64,000 nucleotides of DNA from contig NZ_VIUE01000013.1 in assembly GCF_007828215.1 (NCBI RefSeq), forward strand, positions 1-64,000, in the 5' to 3' direction. Shown here piece by piece: positions 53,191-60,940 of the stretch. The translations under genes and the position numbers were made by a program. The notes under the pieces were generated by a model. The model saw nothing but the letters and a program-made list of their open reading frames with translations. It did no database searches and had not been told where the DNA came from. Source of the stretch: Pseudomonas sp. SJZ074 (lineage in GTDB: Bacteria; Pseudomonadota; Gammaproteobacteria; Pseudomonadales; Pseudomonadaceae). Each line of letters opens with the position of its first letter. Position 1 is the stretch's first letter.

Positions 53191-54404
53191 ACGCCGTCGT
53201 CATCACTGGGGTTGGCTGCGTTTCGCCGTTTGGCGTCGGCCGCCAGGCGTTATGGGACGGTCTGGCCCAAGGGCGTGGCGCCATTGGCCCGGTCTCCGGT
53301 CTGAGCGAGGCGGTTGGTGCGACCTGCAACGCCGGCGCGGCGCCTGAGGACGCCCTGGTCGACCGGTTCAGTGCCAACGAGTTGCTGCTGTTGGACCGTG
53401 CCAGCCAGTTCGCCTTGCTGGCCGCCGCCGAGGCCGTGGACATGGCCGCGATCGACCTGGCACAGGTTGATCCGACGCGCTGTGCGGTTTACATGGGCAC
53501 GGCGGTGGGCGGCAGCGAGTCGTTGCACAACGCTTACCTGGATCTCTACCAGGCCCGCAGCTCCACCCTGGCGCCCTGGACCGTGCCACGGGTCATGGCG
53601 AACGCCGCCGCCAGCCACTTGAGCCTCAAGTACGGCTTCAAAGGGCCCGCCCTGACGATCAGCACGGCATGCGCGTCTTCGACTCAGGCGATTGGCGAGG
53701 CTTATCGCCTCCTGCGCCACGGTGATGCCGAACTGGTCATGGCGGGTGGCACGGACGCCTGTCTCAACGCACTGGTGTGGAAAGCCTGGGAGGCCTTGCG
53801 GGCGATGGCCCCGGATACCTGCCGACCGTTTTCCTTCGGTCGCCGGGGCATGGTGCTGGGTGAGGGCGGCGGTGTCCTGGTCATGGAAACCCTGGCCCAC
53901 GCCCAGGCCCGGGGTGCACCGATCCTGGCCCAGGTATTGGGCTACGGCGTCAACAGCGACGCCGGCGACCTGCTCAAGCCCTCCGTGGATGGCCCGGCCC
54001 AGGCGATGCGCCAGGCCATCGCGGACAGTCGGTTACCCGCCGAGACGTTCGGCTATATCAACGCTCATGGCACTGGCACGTTGCTCAACGACCGTTGCGA
54101 GACCGCGGCGATCAAGCAGGTTTTTGGCAGTCACGCATCGCAGCTATGCGTCTCCTCGGTGAAATCGGCCATCGGTCACCTGATGGGGGCTGCGGGTGTG
54201 GTGGAGTTGATTGGCGGCCTGATGGGCTCGATGCATTGGCAGATTCCCGGCACCCTCAACTACCTGGGCCCGGATGCGGAATGTGACCTGGATTATGTGA
54301 CCGAGGGCACGCGTAAAGCGGATGTCCAGGCCTGGCTGAAAAACTCCTTCGCATTTGGAGGGCTCAATGTTTCCTTGGCGCTGGCCACGGGGTTGTGCCC
54401 ATGA
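53187..54404 (+). CDS. beta-ketoacyl-ACP synthase
   Basis: A 405-residue FabF/KAS II-like condensing enzyme with a complete Cys-His-His triad: Cys162 (STACASSTQ), His294 (NAHGTGT), His331 (KSAIGHLMGAAG). It would elongate an ACP-bound chain by decarboxylative condensation. No malonyl transferase is encoded nearby, so malonyl-ACP must come from general fatty acid synthesis. It overlaps both neighbours. Confidence 0.92.
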   Translation: MNAVVITGVGCVSPFGVGRQALWDGLAQGRGAIGPVSGLSEAVGATCNAGAAPEDALVDRFSANELLLLDRASQFALLAAAEAVDMAAIDLAQVDPTRCAVYMGTAVGGSESLHNAYLDLYQARSSTLAPWTVPRVMANAAASHLSLKYGFKGPALTISTACASSTQAIGEAYRLLRHGDAELVMAGGTDACLNALVWKAWEALRAMAPDTCRPFSFGRRGMVLGEGGGVLVMETLAHAQARGAPILAQVLGYGVNSDAGDLLKPSVDGPAQAMRQAIADSRLPAETFGYINAHGTGTLLNDRCETAAIKQVFGSHASQLCVSSVKSAIGHLMGAAGVVELIGGLMGSMHWQIPGTLNYLGPDAECDLDYVTEGTRKADVQAWLKNSFAFGGLNVSLALATGLCP

Positions 54405-55387
54405 TTCTGGTCACAGGGGCCAGTGGGTGCCTGGGCAGTCATATCGTGCGTTGGTTGCTGGAGCAGGGGGAAACCGTGGCGGTGCTGGTGCTGCCAAAGG
54501 ATCCGGCCCCGGCGCTGGCGGGCTTGCGAGAGCGCCTGGACTGGCGTGAGGGCGATCTGCTGGTTCCGGCCAGCCTTGCCCCGGCACTCCGTGGCGTTAC
54601 CAGGATCTATCACGCCGCCGGCCTGGCCTTGCCCTATGAGAGCGAGCGCCAACGGATGTTCGCGGTGAATGTGCAAGGGACGGTCAATTTATTGCAGGCC
54701 GCCCGCGCTGCCGGTGTCGGCCGCATCCTGCACGTATCGTCCATTGCCGCCGTGGGTTACCCGGCCCGGCAAGCGGATGAAACCATGGCTTATAACGGCG
54801 ATGCGTTTCGCCTGGCCTATATGCACAGCAAGCGGGAGGCCGAGGAGCAGGTACGCCGTTTCTGCGCCGAAGGCATGGACATCGTGATTGCCTGCCCGTC
54901 GGCGGTCATTGCCTCCCACTGCGATGTGCTGCATGGCTGGGGCAAGGTCATGCTCGACCTCCGGTACCGGCGCCTGCCGTTCATTCCACCTGGTGGCATC
55001 GCCGTTATCGGTGCGCGGGACCTGGTGCAGGGGCTGCAAGCCGTCATGGACCGCGGGCAGCGCGGTGAGCGCTACATCCTCAGCGCCCACAACATCAGCT
55101 ACCGCGAACTCTTCGGCTGCATGGCGGACGCGCTGAGCGTCAAGGCGCCACGCTGGCGTCCCCGGACACTGGCCTGGATCGTCGCCTTGCTACGTCCGTT
55201 GGATCTGCTGATTGGTTGGGTTCCGCTGCGGCTCTCGGCTGACGTGGTGGCCTTGTTGGGCCGACAGGTCCATTACCGAACCGAAAAGGCCCGGCAGCAA
55301 TTGGGGTTTGTTCCCCGTCAATCGTTGGAAGATCTGGTGCATGAGACGGCCCATTGGTTGATCCGTCTACAGGAGCGTAAGCGTTGA
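54401..55387 (+). CDS. extended SDR (NAD-dependent epimerase/dehydratase family), CerR- or HpnA-like
   Basis: A 328-residue extended short-chain dehydrogenase with TGASGCLGSH (residues 5-14) and catalytic Tyr140/Lys144 (YMHSK). The style (HAAGLALPYE, HVSSIAAVGYP) matches the dihydroflavonol-4-reductase/3-beta-HSD group, which contains the Caulobacter ceramide reductase CerR. It probably reduces the 3-keto group formed by the preceding ketosynthase or a keto-lipid. The ATG overlaps the ketosynthase stop. Confidence 0.87.
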   Translation: MILVTGASGCLGSHIVRWLLEQGETVAVLVLPKDPAPALAGLRERLDWREGDLLVPASLAPALRGVTRIYHAAGLALPYESERQRMFAVNVQGTVNLLQAARAAGVGRILHVSSIAAVGYPARQADETMAYNGDAFRLAYMHSKREAEEQVRRFCAEGMDIVIACPSAVIASHCDVLHGWGKVMLDLRYRRLPFIPPGGIAVIGARDLVQGLQAVMDRGQRGERYILSAHNISYRELFGCMADALSVKAPRWRPRTLAWIVALLRPLDLLIGWVPLRLSADVVALLGRQVHYRTEKARQQLGFVPRQSLEDLVHETAHWLIRLQERKR

Positions 55388-56913
55388 ACGAAAGGATGGT
55401 GCCCGAGGTGGGTGTCCTGGCCGATACACCGGCGGTGGTGCAGTTGAATGCCTGGCTGCGGAACTGGGCCAGGCGCCTGGATTTCCGCTTGGTGGACGAG
55501 CGTCGTTGCCTGCCCCCGCATTGGGTACTGGCGTTGGGCAACAAAGGCTTGCTGGGCATGCAGGTGGCCGAACGCGACGGTGGCCTGTTGGGGTTATCGA
55601 ATTTCGAACTGCTGCGGGTTCAGCGTCAGTTGGGCGCGATTGACCTGACGCTGGCCTTTTTCGTGGGGCTCAACAACGGGCTGGGTATTCGCCCCATCCA
55701 GCGTTTTGGTTCACCGGCCATCAAAGAGCGCTATTTGCCGCAATTGGCCAGCGGACGGATACTCGCCGCGTTTGCCTTGACCGAACACGGCGCAGGCTCC
55801 AATCCTCTCGGCCTGTCGGCGACGGCCCTGCGGGAGAAGGAGGGGTTCCGGGTGAACGGGAGCAAGTCCTGGTCGGGGTCTGCCGCCTGGGCGGGGGTGA
55901 TCTCGGTATTCACCCGGCATCTCGATGAACAGGGGCGCGACTGCGGTTTCGTCGGCCTGTGTCTGGATGCCGAGCAACCAGGCATGCGCCAGGGCAGCGA
56001 GGCGCTGACCCTGGGGCTCAAAGGCATGGTGCAGAATCAACTGCATTTCGACGCCGCGCTGGTTGACCCGGACCGGGTGCTGGGCAGTCCGTTCGCCGGC
56101 ATGGCCGTGGCCAGCGACACCATGGCCTATGGGCGCCTGGGTATCGCGGCCACGTGTGTCGGCGGCCTATGGCGGTGCCTGCAATTGATGATGCGCTACA
56201 GTACCCGGCGCAGTTTGGGCAGCCATCGGCTTTGGGATCACCAGTACACGCAATGGGTCGTGGACGATGCGCTGTGTGCCGCGACCGCGATTGGCGGTTG
56301 GGTCGACGATCTCGCGCTTCGCCTGGATCAAGGCCTGCCCGAGGCGCCGCCGCAGGTACTGGCGGCGGTCAAATGGATGGCCAGCGAGATGCTTGGTGAA
56401 GTCAGTGACGCCGCCTTGCAGATGCTCGGTGCGCGGGGTTACTGCGACAACAACCCCATTGGCCAGTTATGGCGCGACGCACGCATTACCCGTCTGTTCG
56501 AAGGGCCGTCGGAAACGCTGGCAACCTTTATCGGCCAGCGGGTACAGGAGCAACCTGTCGCGACGCTGGATTACCTGGAGCAGACGGCGCCCGGGAAGAT
56601 CGCCGCCCAGCGGCTGCGGCAATGGCTGGCCGACGCGGGCCCGATGGAACGCCTATCGGCTGGCACGCTGCGCCTGGGCGAGTGCGTGGCTTGGCTGATG
56701 CTCTACGCCCAGCCGTTGGATGAGCCATCCAGGCGTTGGGTCGACTTCCGCCTGGAACAGGCGCTGCACACCTGGGAGCGGGTCCGCTCACCGGTGCGGG
56801 CAATGCCCGGACTGGCTGAGTGGATCAATGCCAACGCAGGCCTGTGCGATGAGCCCCAACCCGGTGAAGACAGCACCATCGATCCTCTGCTCATGTCACG
56901 GGAAGGCCTATGA
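55384..56913 (+). CDS. acyl-CoA dehydrogenase-like flavoprotein
   Basis: A 509-residue protein with acyl-CoA dehydrogenase fold: FALTEHGAGSNP (flavin and substrate loop), NGSKSWSGSAAWA, then a C-terminal helical domain ending in QMLGARGYCDNNPIGQLWRDARITRLFEGPSE. This last block is the typical position of family signature residues. A TTG at 55384 overlaps the previous stop and has AGGAG at 8 bp, so it is chosen; ATG 55396 is less well placed. It may desaturate or oxidise the CoA- or ACP-bound chain. Confidence 0.85.
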   Translation: MNERMVPEVGVLADTPAVVQLNAWLRNWARRLDFRLVDERRCLPPHWVLALGNKGLLGMQVAERDGGLLGLSNFELLRVQRQLGAIDLTLAFFVGLNNGLGIRPIQRFGSPAIKERYLPQLASGRILAAFALTEHGAGSNPLGLSATALREKEGFRVNGSKSWSGSAAWAGVISVFTRHLDEQGRDCGFVGLCLDAEQPGMRQGSEALTLGLKGMVQNQLHFDAALVDPDRVLGSPFAGMAVASDTMAYGRLGIAATCVGGLWRCLQLMMRYSTRRSLGSHRLWDHQYTQWVVDDALCAATAIGGWVDDLALRLDQGLPEAPPQVLAAVKWMASEMLGEVSDAALQMLGARGYCDNNPIGQLWRDARITRLFEGPSETLATFIGQRVQEQPVATLDYLEQTAPGKIAAQRLRQWLADAGPMERLSAGTLRLGECVAWLMLYAQPLDEPSRRWVDFRLEQALHTWERVRSPVRAMPGLAEWINANAGLCDEPQPGEDSTIDPLLMSREGL

Positions 56914-58145
56914 AACGCACCGCATTGAAGGCCGGGTTGGCGATGAGTCTGCTCAGCAGTGCCTGCCAGGGCGCCTCGCTGGAGGCCTTGGATATCAATG
57001 GTCGTCTGGAAACCCGGCAAGCGCTGACGCGCGAGGGTGAATGGGGCCTCAACGAGTACTCGGCCCTGTTGGGCGGCAGTTGGCAGGATGATTCGGGCTG
57101 GCGATACAAGGTGCAAGTCCGGGCGCTGCAGGAAAACCAACTCGACGGCGACTATCACGAAGTGGAGCCTCGTGAGTTGTTTGCCGAGTATCAGGGCGAC
57201 CGTTGCACCTATACATTGGGTGTACAACAAGTGGTCTGGGGGAGTGCCGATCGACTGAGGGTCCTGGACGTGATTCATGCCTTCGACCGACGCGAGGGCT
57301 ACTTTGGCGACTATGTCCAGCAGCGGCGGCCACTGGCGATGCTCAACAGCGAGTGTTCGGTGTTCGAGGATCAATCGCTACAGCTGTTGGTGATCCCGCA
57401 GACGCGCAAGGACCTGCTGCCCGATGCCGGCTCCCGCTTCGCCGAGGCCAGCGTCGGGAATGCCTTGGCGGGCATTCCCCGTACAGAAGCGGACGACCCG
57501 GACTGGCGCAAGCCTGCCGACTGGACTCCGGCCCTGAAATGGAGCGGCAACCTTCAAGGCATCGACTATTCATTGAATGCCTGGCATGGATGGCAAACGG
57601 AGGAGAGCTATACCGCGCGCTTGTCCCAGGCCGGCCTGAGTTATCGTGAGTCGCTGAAACGCCGCACCCTGTTCGGCGGTTCGTTCGCCATGCCGATCGG
57701 CCCCGTGGTGTTCAAGGGGGAGGCGGCGTTGGTTCCCGACGCGTACCGCTACTCCAGGGCTCCGACGGGTGTGCTGGAACTTGAAAAAAACCGCCAGCAA
57801 CAGCTGCTGTTGGGGGTCGATTATCTGAGCGGCGACTGGTTCTTCGGCATGCAGTACTACAACCTCTGGAAGGACGAGGTGAAGGACGCCGTCGATCAGG
57901 ATCGCTCTGAAATCGTCAGCCTGGCGATCCGGCGAGAGATGTGGCAGGGCCGGCTTTACCTGACGGGCTATCTGGCCCAGGACCTGCGCAATTCCGCGCA
58001 GTACGCTGCCCTGGAAATGCGTTATGACCTCGATGCCCATTGGCAGTTGCGCACCGGATTGGACATCTTCGATGGCAACCGGCAGAGCTTCGGATATTTC
58101 GACGAGCAAAGCCGGTGGGTCAACGCCGTGCGTTATTCGTTTTAG
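56910..58145 (+). CDS. outer-membrane beta-barrel protein (DUF1302-like)
   Basis: A 411-residue protein with a signal peptide (residues 1 to about 23), then many amphipathic strands and a C-terminal Phe (VNAVRYSF). Strand patterns (WRYKVQVRALQ, YRHEFAVG-like alternation, FFGMQYYNLWKDEV) suggest a barrel of about 16 strands, similar to DUF1302-type proteins that occur with LolA-like carriers and lipid exporters. It is the last gene of the operon (4-bp overlap with the previous gene) and is a candidate exit channel or outer-membrane lipid-insertion protein. Confidence 0.78.
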   Translation: MKRTALKAGLAMSLLSSACQGASLEALDINGRLETRQALTREGEWGLNEYSALLGGSWQDDSGWRYKVQVRALQENQLDGDYHEVEPRELFAEYQGDRCTYTLGVQQVVWGSADRLRVLDVIHAFDRREGYFGDYVQQRRPLAMLNSECSVFEDQSLQLLVIPQTRKDLLPDAGSRFAEASVGNALAGIPRTEADDPDWRKPADWTPALKWSGNLQGIDYSLNAWHGWQTEESYTARLSQAGLSYRESLKRRTLFGGSFAMPIGPVVFKGEAALVPDAYRYSRAPTGVLELEKNRQQQLLLGVDYLSGDWFFGMQYYNLWKDEVKDAVDQDRSEIVSLAIRREMWQGRLYLTGYLAQDLRNSAQYAALEMRYDLDAHWQLRTGLDIFDGNRQSFGYFDEQSRWVNAVRYSF

Positions 58146-59677
58146 GCTGTCACCCGCAGTCGTGGCGATGAAGCCTCTTCAAGTTGAGGCACTCCCATGC
58201 GGATCAAATAGGCCTCTAGCTCCGCTGTCCGGTCTGCGATAAAGATCGCACCGACATATCCGTCCGGACGGATCAGTACGCATTCGCCTGGTGTCACTTC
58301 GTAGGCATCGCGCCAGTGTCCCCAGGTATCGATGAGATCACCGTTCGGGCCGATGTGGTACACGCGCAGGCCCGGTCGTGATGCCAGTGTCTCAAGCTTC
58401 GCCTCGTGGGCAAGCAGCGTCCAGTGGGGCCCTTGGAACAACTGGAACAGTCGTGATGACTGACCCGCCGCGCCTTGGACCGTGGCATCCGGGGCGCGAT
58501 CGCCGGCGCGAATGCCACCTTGGCGTTCGGGCCGTTCCCAGGCGAGCGGCGAGTCCGGGTAGCCGATATCGAGTTGGTGCACCTCGCGACCGCGGCGCAT
58601 TCCGCCCTGTTTCCGGGCATTGAGCAAGCGTGTCGAAAGGCCGAGCACCGACTCGGCTACTGGGCGACGTTCGACCTCGTAGGTATCGAGCAGTTCTTCG
58701 CTTGCCCCCTTCAATACGGCCACCAGTTTCCAGCCCAGGTTGTAGGCATCCTGCACGCTGGTGTTCAGCCCCTGTCCACCGGTGGGTGGGTGTATGTGAG
58801 CGGCATCGCCGACCAGGAGCACCCGGCCCACGCGGTAGTGCACGGCCAACCGGGCATTCATTTGGTAGTCCGACGCCCAGGAGACCGAGTGGACGATCAG
58901 GTCTGCACGTCCCGTGCGGTCAGCGGTGAGGGCGGTCAGCCCTTCGGCCGAGAGGTCGGCCGGCGCACCTGGCGGGATCGGCGCCTGGATCTGGAAGAGG
59001 TCGGTACCGGCGAGCGGACAAATTGCGAGCATGCGCGCCATGTCGCCGTCGTTGAACTGGTGCCAGGCGTCGCGCTCAAGACCGGTCAGCACGACATCGG
59101 CAACAATGGCGCGAACGCCCAGGGTCTTGCCGGGAAAATCCACACCGAGGGTTTTTCTCACAAAGCTGCGCCCACCATCCGAACCAATCAGGTAGCGGGC
59201 CCGAAGCAGCTCCTCGCCCGCCGGGCCGGCGATACGCGCGGTGACGCCGTTGTCATCCTGCTCGAAGCCCAGTAATTCCTGGTTGAATACCACTTGATGG
59301 CCCAGCTCGTTCAACCGCTCGCGCATGATCTGTTCCGTCACGCACTGGGCAATCATCAATGGCCGTTGATAGGGTTCGGCCGGGGTTGGGTCGGCCTGCT
59401 CGGCCATGTCCGAATCGAGATAGCTGCCGTCGTCACCGTAGACACGCTGGCGGGGGTAGGGCCCACCGGCCGCCGTCATCCGGTCGAGGAGGCCAAGGTC
59501 CTCGAAGATTTCCTGTGTCCGTGGCTGGATACCCTTGCCCCGCGAGCCTGGAAACGGTGTCGCCAGTTTCTCGATCAATTGGAACGAGACGCCGTGTCGC
59601 GCAAGCTCGATGGCAAGGGTAAGGCCGGCTGTGCCAGCGCCGCAGATCAAGACATCGAGCATTGGTTGATTTGTCAT
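58142..59677 (-). CDS. FAD-dependent aromatic-type monooxygenase
   Basis: A 511-residue class A flavoprotein monooxygenase of the PheA/TfdB/RdmE group. FAD motif GAGTAGLTLAIELARHG (residues about 12-28), the DG motif (YLIGSDGGRSFVRKTLG), and GDAAHIHPPTGGQGLNTSVQDAYNLGWKL are all present. A thioredoxin-like C-terminal domain follows (about 380-505). It would hydroxylate an aromatic substrate with NAD(P)H. It is convergent with the lipid operon (4-bp overlap) and divergent from a MarR gene. Confidence 0.9.
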   Translation of the reverse strand: MTNQPMLDVLICGAGTAGLTLAIELARHGVSFQLIEKLATPFPGSRGKGIQPRTQEIFEDLGLLDRMTAAGGPYPRQRVYGDDGSYLDSDMAEQADPTPAEPYQRPLMIAQCVTEQIMRERLNELGHQVVFNQELLGFEQDDNGVTARIAGPAGEELLRARYLIGSDGGRSFVRKTLGVDFPGKTLGVRAIVADVVLTGLERDAWHQFNDGDMARMLAICPLAGTDLFQIQAPIPPGAPADLSAEGLTALTADRTGRADLIVHSVSWASDYQMNARLAVHYRVGRVLLVGDAAHIHPPTGGQGLNTSVQDAYNLGWKLVAVLKGASEELLDTYEVERRPVAESVLGLSTRLLNARKQGGMRRGREVHQLDIGYPDSPLAWERPERQGGIRAGDRAPDATVQGAAGQSSRLFQLFQGPHWTLLAHEAKLETLASRPGLRVYHIGPNGDLIDTWGHWRDAYEVTPGECVLIRPDGYVGAIFIADRTAELEAYLIRMGVPQLEEASSPRLRVTA

Positions 59678-59691
59678 GGCAGCTCCAATAT

Positions 59692-59752
59692 GTGTAGGAT
59701 GCACGTAATAGGAGCCATGCTATGCCATCGATGAAAAAGGTGCAAGATACAC
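59692..59752. promoter_or_regulatory. paired MarR-type operators
   Basis: Two dyads of the form GTGyA-N3-TrCAC: GTGTAGGATGCAC (59692-59704) and GTGCAAGATACAC (59740-59752). They are embedded in a larger inverted repeat of 18 bp arms (AATATGTGTA... at 59687 and its complement ending at 59757). They flank the MarR start at 59722 and lie upstream of the monooxygenase, fitting joint repression of both genes. Confidence 0.6.
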
Positions 59753-60210
59753 ATATTTCTGAGCAGTTGAAGGTGCTGCATGGCGCGATGATCAGTCTCG
59801 TCAGTGCAATGAACCGGCCACAGAACGACGAGAGAATGATCGAGGAGGCCGGCATCCGGCTCGACCGGGCGTTGTTCTTCGTGCTTGTGGGCATTGAGCG
59901 ACTGGGGCCAATCGGTGTGGTGGATCTGGCTGAACGTTCAGGACGCGACTACACCACCATCAGTCGTCAAGTTGCCAAGCTCGAAAGCCTGGGCCTGGTG
60001 ACGCGTCGTGCAAGTCCCGTCGATCGCCGCGTGCGCGAAGCAGTCATTGCGCCGGCGGGAAAGGCGATGACTGATCGCATCGACGCTGCGCGTGAGCGGA
60101 TGGGGCGTGCGGTCTTCAAGGATTGGGACGGGGAAGAGTTCGAGACATTCGTCAGACTGATGCGCAAGTTTGCCGATGGCCTGGAGAAGGAACTGTCAGT
60201 GGACACTTGA
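59722..60210 (+). CDS. MarR-family transcriptional regulator
   Basis: A 162-residue winged-helix regulator (wHTH about 60-120, with VVDLAERSGRDYTTISRQVAKLESLGLVTRRASPVDRR split across helix and wing). The DRR wing motif is present. ATG 59722 follows AGGAGCC; ATG 59731 is an alternative. Divergent from the FAD monooxygenase with a 44-bp gap, it most likely represses that gene and responds to an aromatic ligand (inference from the family). Confidence 0.88.
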   Translation: MPSMKKVQDTHISEQLKVLHGAMISLVSAMNRPQNDERMIEEAGIRLDRALFFVLVGIERLGPIGVVDLAERSGRDYTTISRQVAKLESLGLVTRRASPVDRRVREAVIAPAGKAMTDRIDAARERMGRAVFKDWDGEEFETFVRLMRKFADGLEKELSVDT

Positions 60211-60217
60211 CCTAGCC

Positions 60218-60829
60218 TCAATCAGCGTCCTGTACAGCGCCGCGGATAAGCGCCGCGAAGGCTTGGGTCACTTCGTCCTTGCCATGCCGACCGCGCATCG
60301 AGGCGCCCGCAAGTGCTTCTCCCGCACCGACCAGGCCGGTACAACGACGCTCCAGTTCGGTCACGGGCAGCTCGGTGTGGGGCTTGAGCACACGGGTGAA
60401 CATTTGCACGCAGTTATCCAGCAGTTCCTGGAAAACCACGGCTTTCTCGTTGCTGCCTGCCAGCGCCGCACCCACCGCGAAGAACTCGTCGGTGTTGTCT
60501 GCCGCGCATTGGATATAGGCACTGGCGAGCACCAGCGCGGTTTCTTCCAGGGGCCGCTCGGTGCCTGTCATCGCATCACGGAACGCGTTGACCCGTTCGG
60601 TATCGATCCATTTATAAAGTTCGATCAGCAGGTCCGATCGAGTGCCGAAATGATCGTAGACCACCGGTTTTGACACGCCCGCGCGCACCGCAAGATGCCC
60701 CAGGGTCAAGCGGTCGGCGCCTTCCTCGCGCACGATCAATAGCGCGGTGTCCAGCAACTGCCGCCGCCGTTCGGCTTTTGACAGTCGGCGGCTAGAGGAC
60801 GGGGTCGGGGACTCGATGTCGGTTTGCAC
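60218..60829 (-). CDS. TetR-family transcriptional regulator
   Basis: A 203-residue regulator with an N-terminal HTH (about 20-65; LTLGHLAVRAGVSKPVVYDHF) and a ligand-binding C-terminal domain. GTG 60829 has GGAG 7 bp upstream. Its start faces the saccharopine-dehydrogenase-like gene across 111 bp that holds two similar palindromes, its likely operators. Confidence 0.88.
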   Translation of the reverse strand: MQTDIESPTPSSSRRLSKAERRRQLLDTALLIVREEGADRLTLGHLAVRAGVSKPVVYDHFGTRSDLLIELYKWIDTERVNAFRDAMTGTERPLEETALVLASAYIQCAADNTDEFFAVGAALAGSNEKAVVFQELLDNCVQMFTRVLKPHTELPVTELERRCTGLVGAGEALAGASMRGRHGKDEVTQAFAALIRGAVQDAD

Positions 60830-60851
60830 TTCGTCGCTCCAGGGTTAAAAA

Positions 60852-60912
60852 ACCTACCAATGGTAGGTAGTGGGGTGTATGTTCGGGTTGACTCTTCCTA
60901 CTAATGGTAGGT
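60852..60912. promoter_or_regulatory. two TetR-type palindromic operators
   Basis: ACCTACCA-A-TGGTAGGT (60852-60868) is a perfect 8-1-8 palindrome. TCCTACTA-A-TGGTAGGT (60896-60912) is the same site with two changes. Centres are 44 bp apart, in the gap between the divergent tetR-like gene and 60941. They predict autoregulation and repression of the downstream gene. Confidence 0.8.
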
Positions 60913-60940
60913 TTCGTTTCCAACACAAGGAGAACATACC

